Assembly: GCA_028285025.1 (NCBI GenBank) | Contig: JANQQH010000452.1 | Coordinates: 1-13,822 of the forward strand | DNA from: Hyphomicrobiaceae bacterium | Lineage (GTDB): Bacteria > Pseudomonadota > Alphaproteobacteria > Rhizobiales > HXMU1428-3 | Direction of reading: 5' to 3' | DNA length: 13,822 nucleotides | In this document: positions 7,276 through 13,822 of the stretch, one piece after another | Position numbering within the stretch: the first letter of the stretch is position 1 | Layout: every line of letters begins with the position of its first letter | Program-made: the position numbers and the translations under genes | The notes under the pieces: generated by a model | What the model was told of the DNA's origin: nothing | The model's input: only the letters and a program-made list of their open reading frames with translations | The model's database searches: none

Positions 7276-9156
7276 ATGATGATACGTTGGCTATCGCTTA
7301 TTGTGAGCACATGTGTATTTTTAAGTTTAACGTCTCCGTCTTATGCCAAGCGCATCGCCTTGGTCATCGGGAACAATGCTTATGACAATGTCACCCGGTT
7401 AGAAAAGGCCGAAAATGATGCTGAAAGCATTGGCCAAGCGCTCAAAGGCATTGGCTATTCTGTGATTATGCAAAAAAACCTCAATCGCAGAAAATTCAAT
7501 CAAAATATGCAACTGTTTTTATCCCAGTTAGAAGCTGGCGATGAGGCCTTGTTTTTCTTTGCTGGGCACGGTGTTGAAATTCGCGGCGAAAATTATCTGC
7601 TGCCTACCGATATTCCTGATGCGTCCCCTGGCCAGGAAGCCTTTGTGAAATCTGAAGCAATTGGTGTGAATTATATTTTAAGTGAAATTGGCCGCCGCAA
7701 AGTGCGTCTTTCAGTGCTTATTCTCGACGCTTGCCGCAACAATCCGTTTAAATCAGCTGGCACCCGTAGCTTAGGGCGCACGCGTGGGCTTGGTACCATG
7801 GAAGCCCCGCCTGAGGGCACATTTATTCTATATTCCGCCGGCTTTGGTCAATCTGCCCTTGACCGGTTGGATGACAATGACCCACACCCTAATTCAGTGT
7901 TTACCCGCTCATTGGTGCCGATGCTACAAAAGCCAGGCTTAACGCTCTCAGATGCGGCCCGTCAATTGCGCCGCAAAGTTATGAAGCTGGCCGCGACCGT
8001 TAGTCATGAACAACGCCCAGCTTATTATGATGAAGTTTTGGGAGATTTTTATTTCACACCGCCCCCTGCTGGCGAATCACAGTTGGCAGTCCCTCAGGTG
8101 GTTGCAAAACCACCTATGGTAAACCCCCATACAAAAGGCACGTGCGGCATTTGGCCACAAATTGCCACCTCAGCCACCCATGCTCAAGTTCAAGCGTTTC
8201 TGGCTGAATGTAAAACCGGTATTTATTCAACGTTGGCCAAAGCACGGCTGAAAGAATTAAGACCCAAAGGTGGCGGCAAGCTGGCTCTTTTACCTCCTAA
8301 AATTAAAAACCCAGTTCAAAACGAGGGCGATAAAGAAGAAGCTGAGCGGTTGTTTAATAAAGCTTGGAATCTTTATAACGGCAAGAATGGCGAACGCCTG
8401 GATTATTATGAAGCTGTTCGTCTTTACCGCAAAGCTGCTGAAATGGGCCATAAAAGCGCAAAAGTTAATCTTGGCTACGCCTATGAAAACGGCAGAGGAG
8501 TTGGGCGCGATTATTATGAAGCGGTGCGCCTTTACAAAGAAGCTTCTGAGATGGGTGAAACGCAAGGCATGACCAACCTTGGCTTTATGTATGAACAAGG
8601 CAATGGCATTGAGAAAAGCCTGAACCAAGCTGTTTATTGGTACCGTAGAGCGGCTGAATCTGGAAATTATAATGGTATGACCAATTTGGGTTATATGCAT
8701 GAAATGGGTCGTGGCACGAAAGTTAATTATAAAGAAGCGGTTAAATGGTATCGCAAAGCAGCCGACGCTGGCACTGCGCGTGCACAAAATAACCTGGCCT
8801 ATATGTATCTTAATGGGCGCGGTGTTAAAACCAATAATAAAAAGGCAATGTCACTTTACAGGAAAGCTGCTAACAAAAACTTTGCCAATGCCATGTATAT
8901 GATCGGCTATATGCATGAACTGGGCAAAGGCGTAAGGCGCAGTGGTAAGCAAGCCGCCCCGTGGGTGATGAAAGCTTTAAAAGCACGCCATGCTTTTGCT
9001 GTCAAAGAAATGACGACAAATGCCACAGGTTGGTCCTTGGCCTTCCGCAAAGAACTGCAACGCTTGATGTCCAATGAAGGATACTATCATGGTGCTATTG
9101 ATGGTAAATTTGGGCCAGGCACCTTTACAGCAGTAAGAGCTGTTGCAGGGCAATAA
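7276..9156 (+). CDS. Secreted caspase-like protein with Sel1 repeats and peptidoglycan-binding end
   Basis: The 626-residue protein starts with a signal peptide (1-24, SPSYA before KRIALV). A peptidase C14 (caspase-like) domain follows (about 25-262), with the catalytic pair His98 in FFAGHGVE and Cys153 in LILDACRNNPF. A linker (about 288-328, beginning CGIWPQIATS) resembles the short W/A-rich repeats often found in this family. About six Sel1-like repeats span 355-572 (for example AVRLYRKAAEMG, AVKWYRKAADAG). The C-terminus (590-626) looks like a short peptidoglycan-binding domain: LQRLMSNEGYYHGAIDGKFG. The protein is thus probably periplasmic and wall-associated, with an intact protease dyad, but its target is unknown. 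GGGAGAAG (7264-7271) supports the ATG at 7276; ATG at 7279 is an alternative. It is divergent from the spermidine-synthase-like operon and 47 bases upstream of the efflux operon. Confidence 0.9.
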   Translation: MMIRWLSLIVSTCVFLSLTSPSYAKRIALVIGNNAYDNVTRLEKAENDAESIGQALKGIGYSVIMQKNLNRRKFNQNMQLFLSQLEAGDEALFFFAGHGVEIRGENYLLPTDIPDASPGQEAFVKSEAIGVNYILSEIGRRKVRLSVLILDACRNNPFKSAGTRSLGRTRGLGTMEAPPEGTFILYSAGFGQSALDRLDDNDPHPNSVFTRSLVPMLQKPGLTLSDAARQLRRKVMKLAATVSHEQRPAYYDEVLGDFYFTPPPAGESQLAVPQVVAKPPMVNPHTKGTCGIWPQIATSATHAQVQAFLAECKTGIYSTLAKARLKELRPKGGGKLALLPPKIKNPVQNEGDKEEAERLFNKAWNLYNGKNGERLDYYEAVRLYRKAAEMGHKSAKVNLGYAYENGRGVGRDYYEAVRLYKEASEMGETQGMTNLGFMYEQGNGIEKSLNQAVYWYRRAAESGNYNGMTNLGYMHEMGRGTKVNYKEAVKWYRKAADAGTARAQNNLAYMYLNGRGVKTNNKKAMSLYRKAANKNFANAMYMIGYMHELGKGVRRSGKQAAPWVMKALKARHAFAVKEMTTNATGWSLAFRKELQRLMSNEGYYHGAIDGKFGPGTFTAVRAVAGQ

Positions 9157-9172
9157 GCTGGTTGGTATAGTG

Positions 9173-9195
9173 CTCCTTACAATTACAGTAAGGAG
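9173..9195 (+). promoter_or_regulatory. Hairpin sequestering the adaptor Shine-Dalgarno
   Basis: CTCCTTAC (9173-9180) and GTAAGGAG (9188-9195) are perfect complements around a 7-base loop (AATTACA). The right arm contains the AAGGAG of the ribosome binding site for the GTG start at 9204, so the fold would hide it. A translational switch or thermometer is possible; it has no U-tract, so it is not an intrinsic terminator for the caspase-like gene. Confidence 0.6.
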
Positions 9196-9203
9196 GGGTG
9201 CAG

Positions 9204-10367
9204 GTGGACAATACTTTCCGATACAAGAAAAGTGGGTGGTCTTTGCTTGACATTTTAAATGGGTTTTCTTGTCTACGTTTAAAACCCATTTTAACTGCTT
9301 TTGGCTTGGCTGGTTGTTTTTTCCTAATCGGCTGCCAAGACCCTCCCCAAAAAGAAGCCAAGCCGGTCATTCGCGCCATTAAGCATATGACCTTAAAATT
9401 AAAACCCACCAATCAAGCCCGGGTGATTGCAGGGGTTGTTAGCCCTGTTGTGCAAACCAATGTCTCTTTTGAGATTTCTGGACAAATTCAAAAATTAAAT
9501 GTCTCTGTTGGCGACCGGGTTAAAAAGGGCGATATCCTTGCTGAGCTGGACCCGCAAACTTATGAGCTGAATTTGCAAAGTGCTGAAGGAGCTTTAAAAA
9601 GCGCGCAAGCAAGTTTGGCTGATGCCAACAAGAAATTTAGCCAGCAAAGCGAGCTTTATAAAAAGGAATTCACCACCAAAACCAATTATGACACCGCCCT
9701 GGCCACTCTTGAAAGCGCCAAAAGCCAAGTTTCGATTGAACAAAGCCGGGTTGATATTGCCAAACGTAATTTGACGAAAACCAAATTACGTGCTCCGTTT
9801 GATGGGGCTATTTCTGAAAAAAGCTCTGATGTGTTTGAAGAGATTACAGCAGGTACACCCATTGTTGTTTTGCACACGGAAGGGAATTTTGAAGTTGATG
9901 TTTCTGTTCCAGAAACTTTGGTCAATGAAATACATGTTGGCGATAAGGTTGAGCTTAAACTTTCCTTAGGGGAAGGAGCCCCGTTTCAAGGTTATATCAA
10001 AGATATTGGCACTCAAGCTGGCCAGGCTAATGCCTTTCCTGCAACCATTGCTTTAGATGAAAAAGTTAATGGGCTACGCCCAGGCATGAGTGTTGAAGTC
10101 ACTTTTGAATTTGCCCAAAACCAAGATGTTGAAACCTTTAATGTGCCCTTAAGTGCGGTGACCCCTTCTGCAACCCCTAATAAAGAATACATGTTTGTTT
10201 TTAATAAAGACAAACAATATGTGGAACGCCGTAACGTTACCGTCGTCAATATTCGCGATAACTTATTGATTGTGAAGGGTAATATAAAAGAAGGCGATAT
10301 TGTTGCGACAGCTGGTTTGTCATTCCTGGTTGACAAAATGCCTGTTCGTTTAATGAACGGTCAATAA
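9204..10367 (+). CDS. RND efflux periplasmic adaptor (membrane fusion protein), lipoprotein type
   Basis: This is the adaptor subunit that links an RND inner-membrane pump to an outer-membrane channel. Numbered from the GTG at 9204 (387 residues), it has a lipobox FFLIGC with Cys44 as the lipidation site, a lipoyl half-motif (about 85-118, FEISGQIQKLNVSVGDRVKKGD), a coiled-coil hairpin (about 122-194) returning as LTKTKLRAPFDG, a beta-barrel domain (about 225-303, with GLRPGMSVEV) and a membrane-proximal domain to the end. The n-region before the lipobox is long for a lipoprotein. The frame opens at GTG 9198, but the AGGAGG at 9191-9196 would then be only one base away; GTG 9204 has a 7-base spacer and is preferred. 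It lies 12 bases upstream of the permease, forming an efflux operon. Confidence 0.9.
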   Translation: MDNTFRYKKSGWSLLDILNGFSCLRLKPILTAFGLAGCFFLIGCQDPPQKEAKPVIRAIKHMTLKLKPTNQARVIAGVVSPVVQTNVSFEISGQIQKLNVSVGDRVKKGDILAELDPQTYELNLQSAEGALKSAQASLADANKKFSQQSELYKKEFTTKTNYDTALATLESAKSQVSIEQSRVDIAKRNLTKTKLRAPFDGAISEKSSDVFEEITAGTPIVVLHTEGNFEVDVSVPETLVNEIHVGDKVELKLSLGEGAPFQGYIKDIGTQAGQANAFPATIALDEKVNGLRPGMSVEVTFEFAQNQDVETFNVPLSAVTPSATPNKEYMFVFNKDKQYVERRNVTVVNIRDNLLIVKGNIKEGDIVATAGLSFLVDKMPVRLMNGQ

Positions 10368-10379
10368 GGTGGACCTCTC

Positions 10380-13300
10380 ATGAGAAATTTAACCTCGTTC
10401 GCTCTTAACAATAAGGCCGTTGTTTTATTTTTTACATTGCTTATTTTGTTTGCTGGGCCCTTAAGTTATCAAACCCACCCCTCACGTGAAGACCCTGAAA
10501 TTGCGATCCGTACTGCGGTTGTCACAGCTCGGTTTTCTGGCATGTCTCCTGTGCGGATGGAAAATCTCATTACGCGGAAAATTGAAGAAAAAATCCGTGA
10601 GATCCCTGAAGTTGAACATATCATATCTACTGTTCAAAATGGCTATACCATTGTTCGGGTCAACGTTTATGAGCGTTATTCAGACATGGCGCCTATTTGG
10701 ATTGATTTGCGCAATAAGATGGACGATGTCAAAGGCGATTTGCCTGATGGCACTCAAGGCCCCTTTGTGAATGATGATTATGGGGATGTGGCCATGGCCA
10801 CCATTGCCATGACAGCAGACGGTTTCTCCTTGTCTGAAATGCGAGAAACGGCAAGAGAGACAAGAAACAAACTTTATCAGGTTCAAGGCGTACGCAAAAT
10901 CAGACTATTCGGAGTTGAGCCAGAGCGCATCTTTGTTGAGGTCGATAATATTCGCTTGTCACAATATGGTATCTCAGCAACTGATATTATTGATGCAATT
11001 TCTAAACAAAACATCATCTTACCTGGCGGCACAATTAACACTCAAGGCCAGAGCTTTTATATCGAGCCAACCGGTAATTTTGAAACCCTTGAGGACATTG
11101 CCAATTTACAAATTCAAATTCCTGACAAAGTCGGGCAAATTGCTTATCTAAAAGACATTGCCAAAATCAGCCGTGGTTATGCTGACCCACCGCAATCGCC
11201 TGTTTTTTACAATGGCAAACCAGCCATAATCATTTCTGTTTCAATGATTGATTTATTTGACAGCTTTGAATTTGCTGATGCCTTGAAAGCCAAAGTCAAG
11301 CAAGTGGAAAATACTCTGCCCATTGGTTATAAATTTGATTACATCACCTTTCAAACCAATGAAATCAGCACCGCGATTAGCGGGGTTATGAACAATCTGT
11401 ATCAAACAATCGCTATCGTGCTGATTGTGGTTATGGTTTTTCTTGGTTGGCGTACTGGACTTTTGGTTGGCGCCATGGTGCCACTGGTTATGCTGGCCAC
11501 GATTTTGATCATGCGCTATATGGACATTGAATTAGAACGCATGTCTTTGGCCACCTTGATTATTTCGCTTGGCCTTTTGGTCGATAATGGCATTGTGATT
11601 TCAGAAGAAATTGGCCGCCGTCTCACGCTGGGGCAAGAGCGATTAAAAGCCGTTATTCATTCTGGCCGGGATATGTCTATTCCCCTTCTCACATCCAGTT
11701 TAACAACCGTTTTTGCCTTTATGCCGCTTATGCTGGCTGATAGTGCAGCTGGTGAGTATACCCGTTCTATCTCACTTGTGATTGCCATTACCCTGATCAG
11801 TTCATGGGTGCTTGCCATGACGACTATGCCTGTTTTTTGTTATTGGTTTTTTAAAGCTGGGCCAGCGGTTGATGAGAGCAGCTATTTTGATACCCCCCTG
11901 TTTAGAGGGTATCGGAGCTTACTAAAACTGATCTTGGAATGGCGCTGGATCTTTTTGCTTGGCATCATTGTCTTGCTCATTTCTAGTTTGAAATTATTTT
12001 CTTATGTGCCGAAAGTGTTTTTCCCAAACTCTGAGCGCACACAATTACAAATCCAAATTGATGGCCCGGTTGGCAGCAATGCCAATCACATTTTGAAAGC
12101 CATCAAACCCTTGAGCCAATGGCTTATGGATAAAAAGGAAAATCCTTCTGTTGTTAATCATGTTGCTTATGTTGCTGATGGGGGCCCCAGATTCTATCTC
12201 GGGCTTGATCCAATTGATTCTGACCCGTTTCGTGGTTACATGATTGTTAATCTCAAAACCCCGCAAGATGTTCAAGTGGTTCTTGAAAAGGTCAGGGCCT
12301 TTGCTGCCAATACTTTGCCCAGCGTGCGTGTCATTCCAAAAGCCATGTCTCTTGGACCAGGCGAAGCTGGTTTGGTGCAATACCGCATTTTCGGACCAGA
12401 TGATAAAAAGTTAAAGACTTATGCTGGTGAGTTGCAAGCTGCTATGCGCGCTTTGCCAAACACAAGAAACATCAAAGATGATTGGGATAACCCGACCATA
12501 ACCATTCTTGTTAAAATTGACCAAGCTTTGGCCCGGCGCGCTGGTGTTTCATCTGAAAGTGTGGCCAACGCTTTGCAAGCTAATTTTGCTGGTTATAATG
12601 TGACCGGTTATCGTGAAGGGGATCAGACCATCCCTGTTATTTTACGTGATATTGGCAATGCGCGTACCAACATTGACCGGCTGCGCACCATTAATGTTGG
12701 GCGCGTTGATGGCCGACCAATCCCGCTATTGCAAATCGCCACGTTTGAGGGCATTCCGCAATATTCACTGATGCAACGCAGAGATTTAGAGCGGGTTGTC
12801 ACCGTATCTGGGGTGAATAAATTCATGTCTGCCCAAGCGCTTGATGAGGCCCTTGCCCCTGCGATTCAAAAACTGGAAGAAAAATTAGAGTTTGGCTATC
12901 GGCTTGAAAAGGGCGGTGAATTGGAAGATTCAGCCAAAGCCCAAGCGTCATTATTTGCCAATTTCCCGCTTGCTTTTGCTTTAATTTTGCTTGTCTTGAT
13001 TGCACAATTTGACAGCTTTAAAAAGCCGATCATGATTTTACTCACTGTGCCTTTGATCATCACAGGTGTGGCTTTAGCGCTCTTTATTATGCCGGGCGCT
13101 AACTTTGGTTTCATGGCCATTCTTGGCCTGCTGGCCCTTTTTGGCATCTTTTTAAATAACGCCATTGTGCTCATTGACCGCATTGATATTGAGCGGGAAA
13201 AAGGGGTTGTCATAAAAGAAGCGATTGTTACGGCCTCCATTAGCCGCTTTAAACCGATTTTGATTACCACCGCCACCACTGTGCTTGGGCTCGCGCCCAT

Positions 13301-13454
13301 CATCATTAGTAAGGATGTGTTGTTTTATGATCTGGCTCTGGTGATCTCTGGTGGGATGATTGTGGGCACCTTGTTCACCTTAGGTGTGGTGCCTGTGCTA
13401 TACAGCCTGTTTTTCTTGGATACAAAACCAACCAAAAGCGAGACATCTGCGTAA
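10380..13454 (+). CDS. RND efflux transporter permease (AcrB/HAE1-like)
   Basis: This 1024-residue inner-membrane pump uses the proton gradient to export substrates from the periplasm or inner leaflet. It has the full RND plan: TM1 (about 13-31), a large periplasmic loop starting with the THPSREDPEI segment (32-41), TM2-TM6 (about 338-490), TM7 (about 522-541), a second periplasmic loop and TM8-TM12 near the C-terminus. The TM4 motif reads SLGLLVDNGIVISEE: Asp402 matches AcrB Asp407, but Asn403 stands at the Asp408 position. In TM10 the motif FGIFLNNAIVLID has Asn926 where AcrB has Lys940. AAGGTGG (10366-10372) precedes the ATG by 7 bases. It follows its adaptor by 12 bases. No outer-membrane channel gene is present in the window. 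The substrate (drug, solvent or other) cannot be told from sequence; metal-pump (CzcA) assignment is not supported. Confidence 0.93.
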   Translation: MRNLTSFALNNKAVVLFFTLLILFAGPLSYQTHPSREDPEIAIRTAVVTARFSGMSPVRMENLITRKIEEKIREIPEVEHIISTVQNGYTIVRVNVYERYSDMAPIWIDLRNKMDDVKGDLPDGTQGPFVNDDYGDVAMATIAMTADGFSLSEMRETARETRNKLYQVQGVRKIRLFGVEPERIFVEVDNIRLSQYGISATDIIDAISKQNIILPGGTINTQGQSFYIEPTGNFETLEDIANLQIQIPDKVGQIAYLKDIAKISRGYADPPQSPVFYNGKPAIIISVSMIDLFDSFEFADALKAKVKQVENTLPIGYKFDYITFQTNEISTAISGVMNNLYQTIAIVLIVVMVFLGWRTGLLVGAMVPLVMLATILIMRYMDIELERMSLATLIISLGLLVDNGIVISEEIGRRLTLGQERLKAVIHSGRDMSIPLLTSSLTTVFAFMPLMLADSAAGEYTRSISLVIAITLISSWVLAMTTMPVFCYWFFKAGPAVDESSYFDTPLFRGYRSLLKLILEWRWIFLLGIIVLLISSLKLFSYVPKVFFPNSERTQLQIQIDGPVGSNANHILKAIKPLSQWLMDKKENPSVVNHVAYVADGGPRFYLGLDPIDSDPFRGYMIVNLKTPQDVQVVLEKVRAFAANTLPSVRVIPKAMSLGPGEAGLVQYRIFGPDDKKLKTYAGELQAAMRALPNTRNIKDDWDNPTITILVKIDQALARRAGVSSESVANALQANFAGYNVTGYREGDQTIPVILRDIGNARTNIDRLRTINVGRVDGRPIPLLQIATFEGIPQYSLMQRRDLERVVTVSGVNKFMSAQALDEALAPAIQKLEEKLEFGYRLEKGGELEDSAKAQASLFANFPLAFALILLVLIAQFDSFKKPIMILLTVPLIITGVALALFIMPGANFGFMAILGLLALFGIFLNNAIVLIDRIDIEREKGVVIKEAIVTASISRFKPILITTATTVLGLAPIIISKDVLFYDLALVISGGMIVGTLFTLGVVPVLYSLFFLDTKPTKSETSA

Positions 13455-13506
13455 GCGCCATAAAAAGTACACAAACCTTTTATACGCCCTGCCTGGCCTG
13501 GCACTT

Positions 13507-13522
13507 TTAAAGGTCACTTTAA
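13507..13522. repeat. Small inverted repeat downstream of the RND permease
   Basis: TTAAAG (13507-13512) and CTTTAA (13517-13522) pair perfectly around GTCA, 52 bases after the permease stop. No T-tract follows, so it is a poor terminator. Part of it recurs as AAAGGTCTTTTAAACG at 13582-13597 (13 of 16 bases match 13509-13524), just before the tRNA-like pair; a binding site used twice is possible but unproven. I see no clear terminator for the efflux operon in 13455-13606. Confidence 0.35.
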
Positions 13523-13606
13523 CGGCTTTGCATGTCTGATCATGCGGCCCGTGCTGGTGTCTTGTGCGCATGCAGCATACGAAAGGTCTTTTAAACGTCG
13601 GGATTT

Positions 13607-13682
13607 GGGAATCTAGCTCATTGGTGAGAGCGCTGATGGAGACCATCAGAGGCAGTAGGTTCAATTCCTACGATTTCCTCCA
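13607..13682 (+). tRNA. Atypical tRNA-like RNA with closed anticodon loop and encoded CCA
   Basis: The 76-base fold has every tRNA part in place: acceptor GGGAATC/GATTTCC (13607-13613 with 13672-13678), U8-A9, D stem GCTC/GAGC with A14, GG and A21 in an 8-base loop, anticodon stem CTGAT/ATCAG (13633-13637 with 13645-13649), a 5-base variable loop, T stem GTAGG/CCTAC with loop TTCAATT, U73 and an encoded CCA (13680-13682). All stems pair fully with one wobble, G3-U70 (13609 with 13676), the main alanine identity pair; the usual A73 is replaced by U. The anticodon loop is GGAGACC: position 33 is G instead of U, and GG/CC can extend the stem to 7 pairs around AGA. Read literally the anticodon would be AGA, but decoding looks unlikely. 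The intact stems argue against a decaying pseudogene. Confidence 0.7.
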
Positions 13683-13683
13683 T

Positions 13684-13757
13684 TTTGAAATAGCTCAATT
13701 GGGTAGAGCATCAGACTACGAATCTGAGGGTTGAAGGTTCGATTCCTTCTTTCAAAG
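13684..13757 (+). tRNA. tRNA-Arg(ACG) with AU-rich acceptor stem
   Basis: A full cloverleaf is visible: acceptor TTTGAAA/TTTCAAA (13684-13690 with 13750-13756), D stem GCTC/GAGC with loop AATTGGGTA, anticodon stem TCAGA/TCTGA with loop CTACGAA (13716-13722; U33 present, anticodon ACG at 13718-13720), variable loop GGGTT, and T stem GAAGG/CCTTC with loop TTCGATT. The discriminator is G73, followed by CAA, so CCA must be added after transcription. C35 and G73 fit arginine identity, but position 20 is G where bacterial tRNA-Arg usually has A. The acceptor has six A-U pairs and starts with U1-A72, unlike ordinary chromosomal bacterial tRNAs. It begins two bases after the end of the preceding tRNA-like RNA, so the pair is probably one transcript. 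It may be an accessory copy. Confidence 0.8.
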
Positions 13758-13761
13758 CAAC

Positions 13762-13796
13762 GCGATTTAAAAATCGCAACAGCCTGTTAAGCTGTT
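13762..13796 (+). repeat. Two adjacent hairpins after the tRNA pair
   Basis: GCGATTT (13762-13768) with AAATCGC (13771-13777) and then AACAGC (13778-13783) with GCTGTT (13791-13796, loop CTGTTAA) are both perfect and directly adjacent. The second is followed by CTATTGCCTAAATTT, only weakly T-rich. They could end the tRNA transcript or act as processing signals, or belong to a further element beyond the window. Confidence 0.4.
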
Positions 13797-13822
13797 CTAT
13801 TGCCTAAATTTGGGGTCTGAAG

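Noticed and set aside
8290..8787. Antisense frame of 165 codons opposite the Sel1 repeats
   Set aside because: It mirrors the repetitive Sel1 codons on the opposite strand and has no start context or domain.
10380..13454. Heavy-metal RND pump (CzcA type)
   Set aside because: The sequence has HAE1-like motifs, and no metal-resistance partners or metal-binding adaptor features are seen.
13398..13664. Minus-strand open frame of 88 codons at the right end
   Set aside because: It overlaps the permease 3' end and most of the tRNA-like gene, and shows no recognisable protein features.
13607..13682. tRNA-Ser by anticodon (AGA, or GGA in a shifted reading)
   Set aside because: There is no long variable arm, U33 is missing in the AGA reading, and the GGA reading breaks the anticodon stem.
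13607..13757. tmRNA or its permuted alphaproteobacterial form
   Set aside because: Both folds have complete D and anticodon stems and no tag-peptide region, unlike tmRNA ends.

Overview
The window looks like a chromosomal stretch of an alphaproteobacterium, probably in or near the Hyphomicrobiales (Rhizobiales). This rests on the gene types (ClpB, a MOSC protein, a secreted caspase/Sel1/peptidoglycan-binding protein, a lipoprotein-type RND adaptor) and on two tandem palindromic elements at 7075-7180 built around an AAAACCGG core, which resemble the dispersed palindromes of that order from memory. No species can be named.

Layout. 40-828 (-) encodes a MOSC-domain protein. It is divergent from clpB (1193-3793, +) across a 364-base gap with a weak promoter candidate and a small perfect leader hairpin. 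Between clpB and the next convergent operon lie two long inverted repeats (3801-3842 and 3854-3897). The second is probably the shared terminator. The minus-strand operon runs 6958 to 3899. It encodes a secreted spermidine-synthase-like protein, then a membrane protein fused to an SMP-30/gluconolactonase-type propeller, then a small AT-rich membrane-anchored protein of unknown family coupled by an ATGA overlap. The first two look like the two halves of the 'fused MFS/spermidine synthase' family, separated, in swapped gene order and both facing the periplasm.

Divergent from this operon, after the palindromic repeats, is a secreted caspase-like protein (7276-9156, +). Next is a two-gene RND efflux operon (9204-13454, +): a lipoprotein adaptor whose Shine-Dalgarno lies inside a perfect hairpin, and a permease with non-standard residues at two of the proton-relay positions. 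No outer-membrane channel gene is present in the window.

The right end is the most unusual part. Two tRNA-type folds sit one base apart. The first (13607-13682) has every canonical tRNA stem, an encoded CCA and a G3-U70 acceptor pair (the alanine identity pair), but its anticodon loop is GGAGACC. It lacks U33, and the loop can close into a 7-bp stem with a 3-base loop, so it is unlikely to decode. The second (13684-13757) is a plausible tRNA-Arg(ACG) with an AU-rich acceptor stem and no encoded CCA. The pair may be the start of an unusual tRNA array that continues past the window edge.
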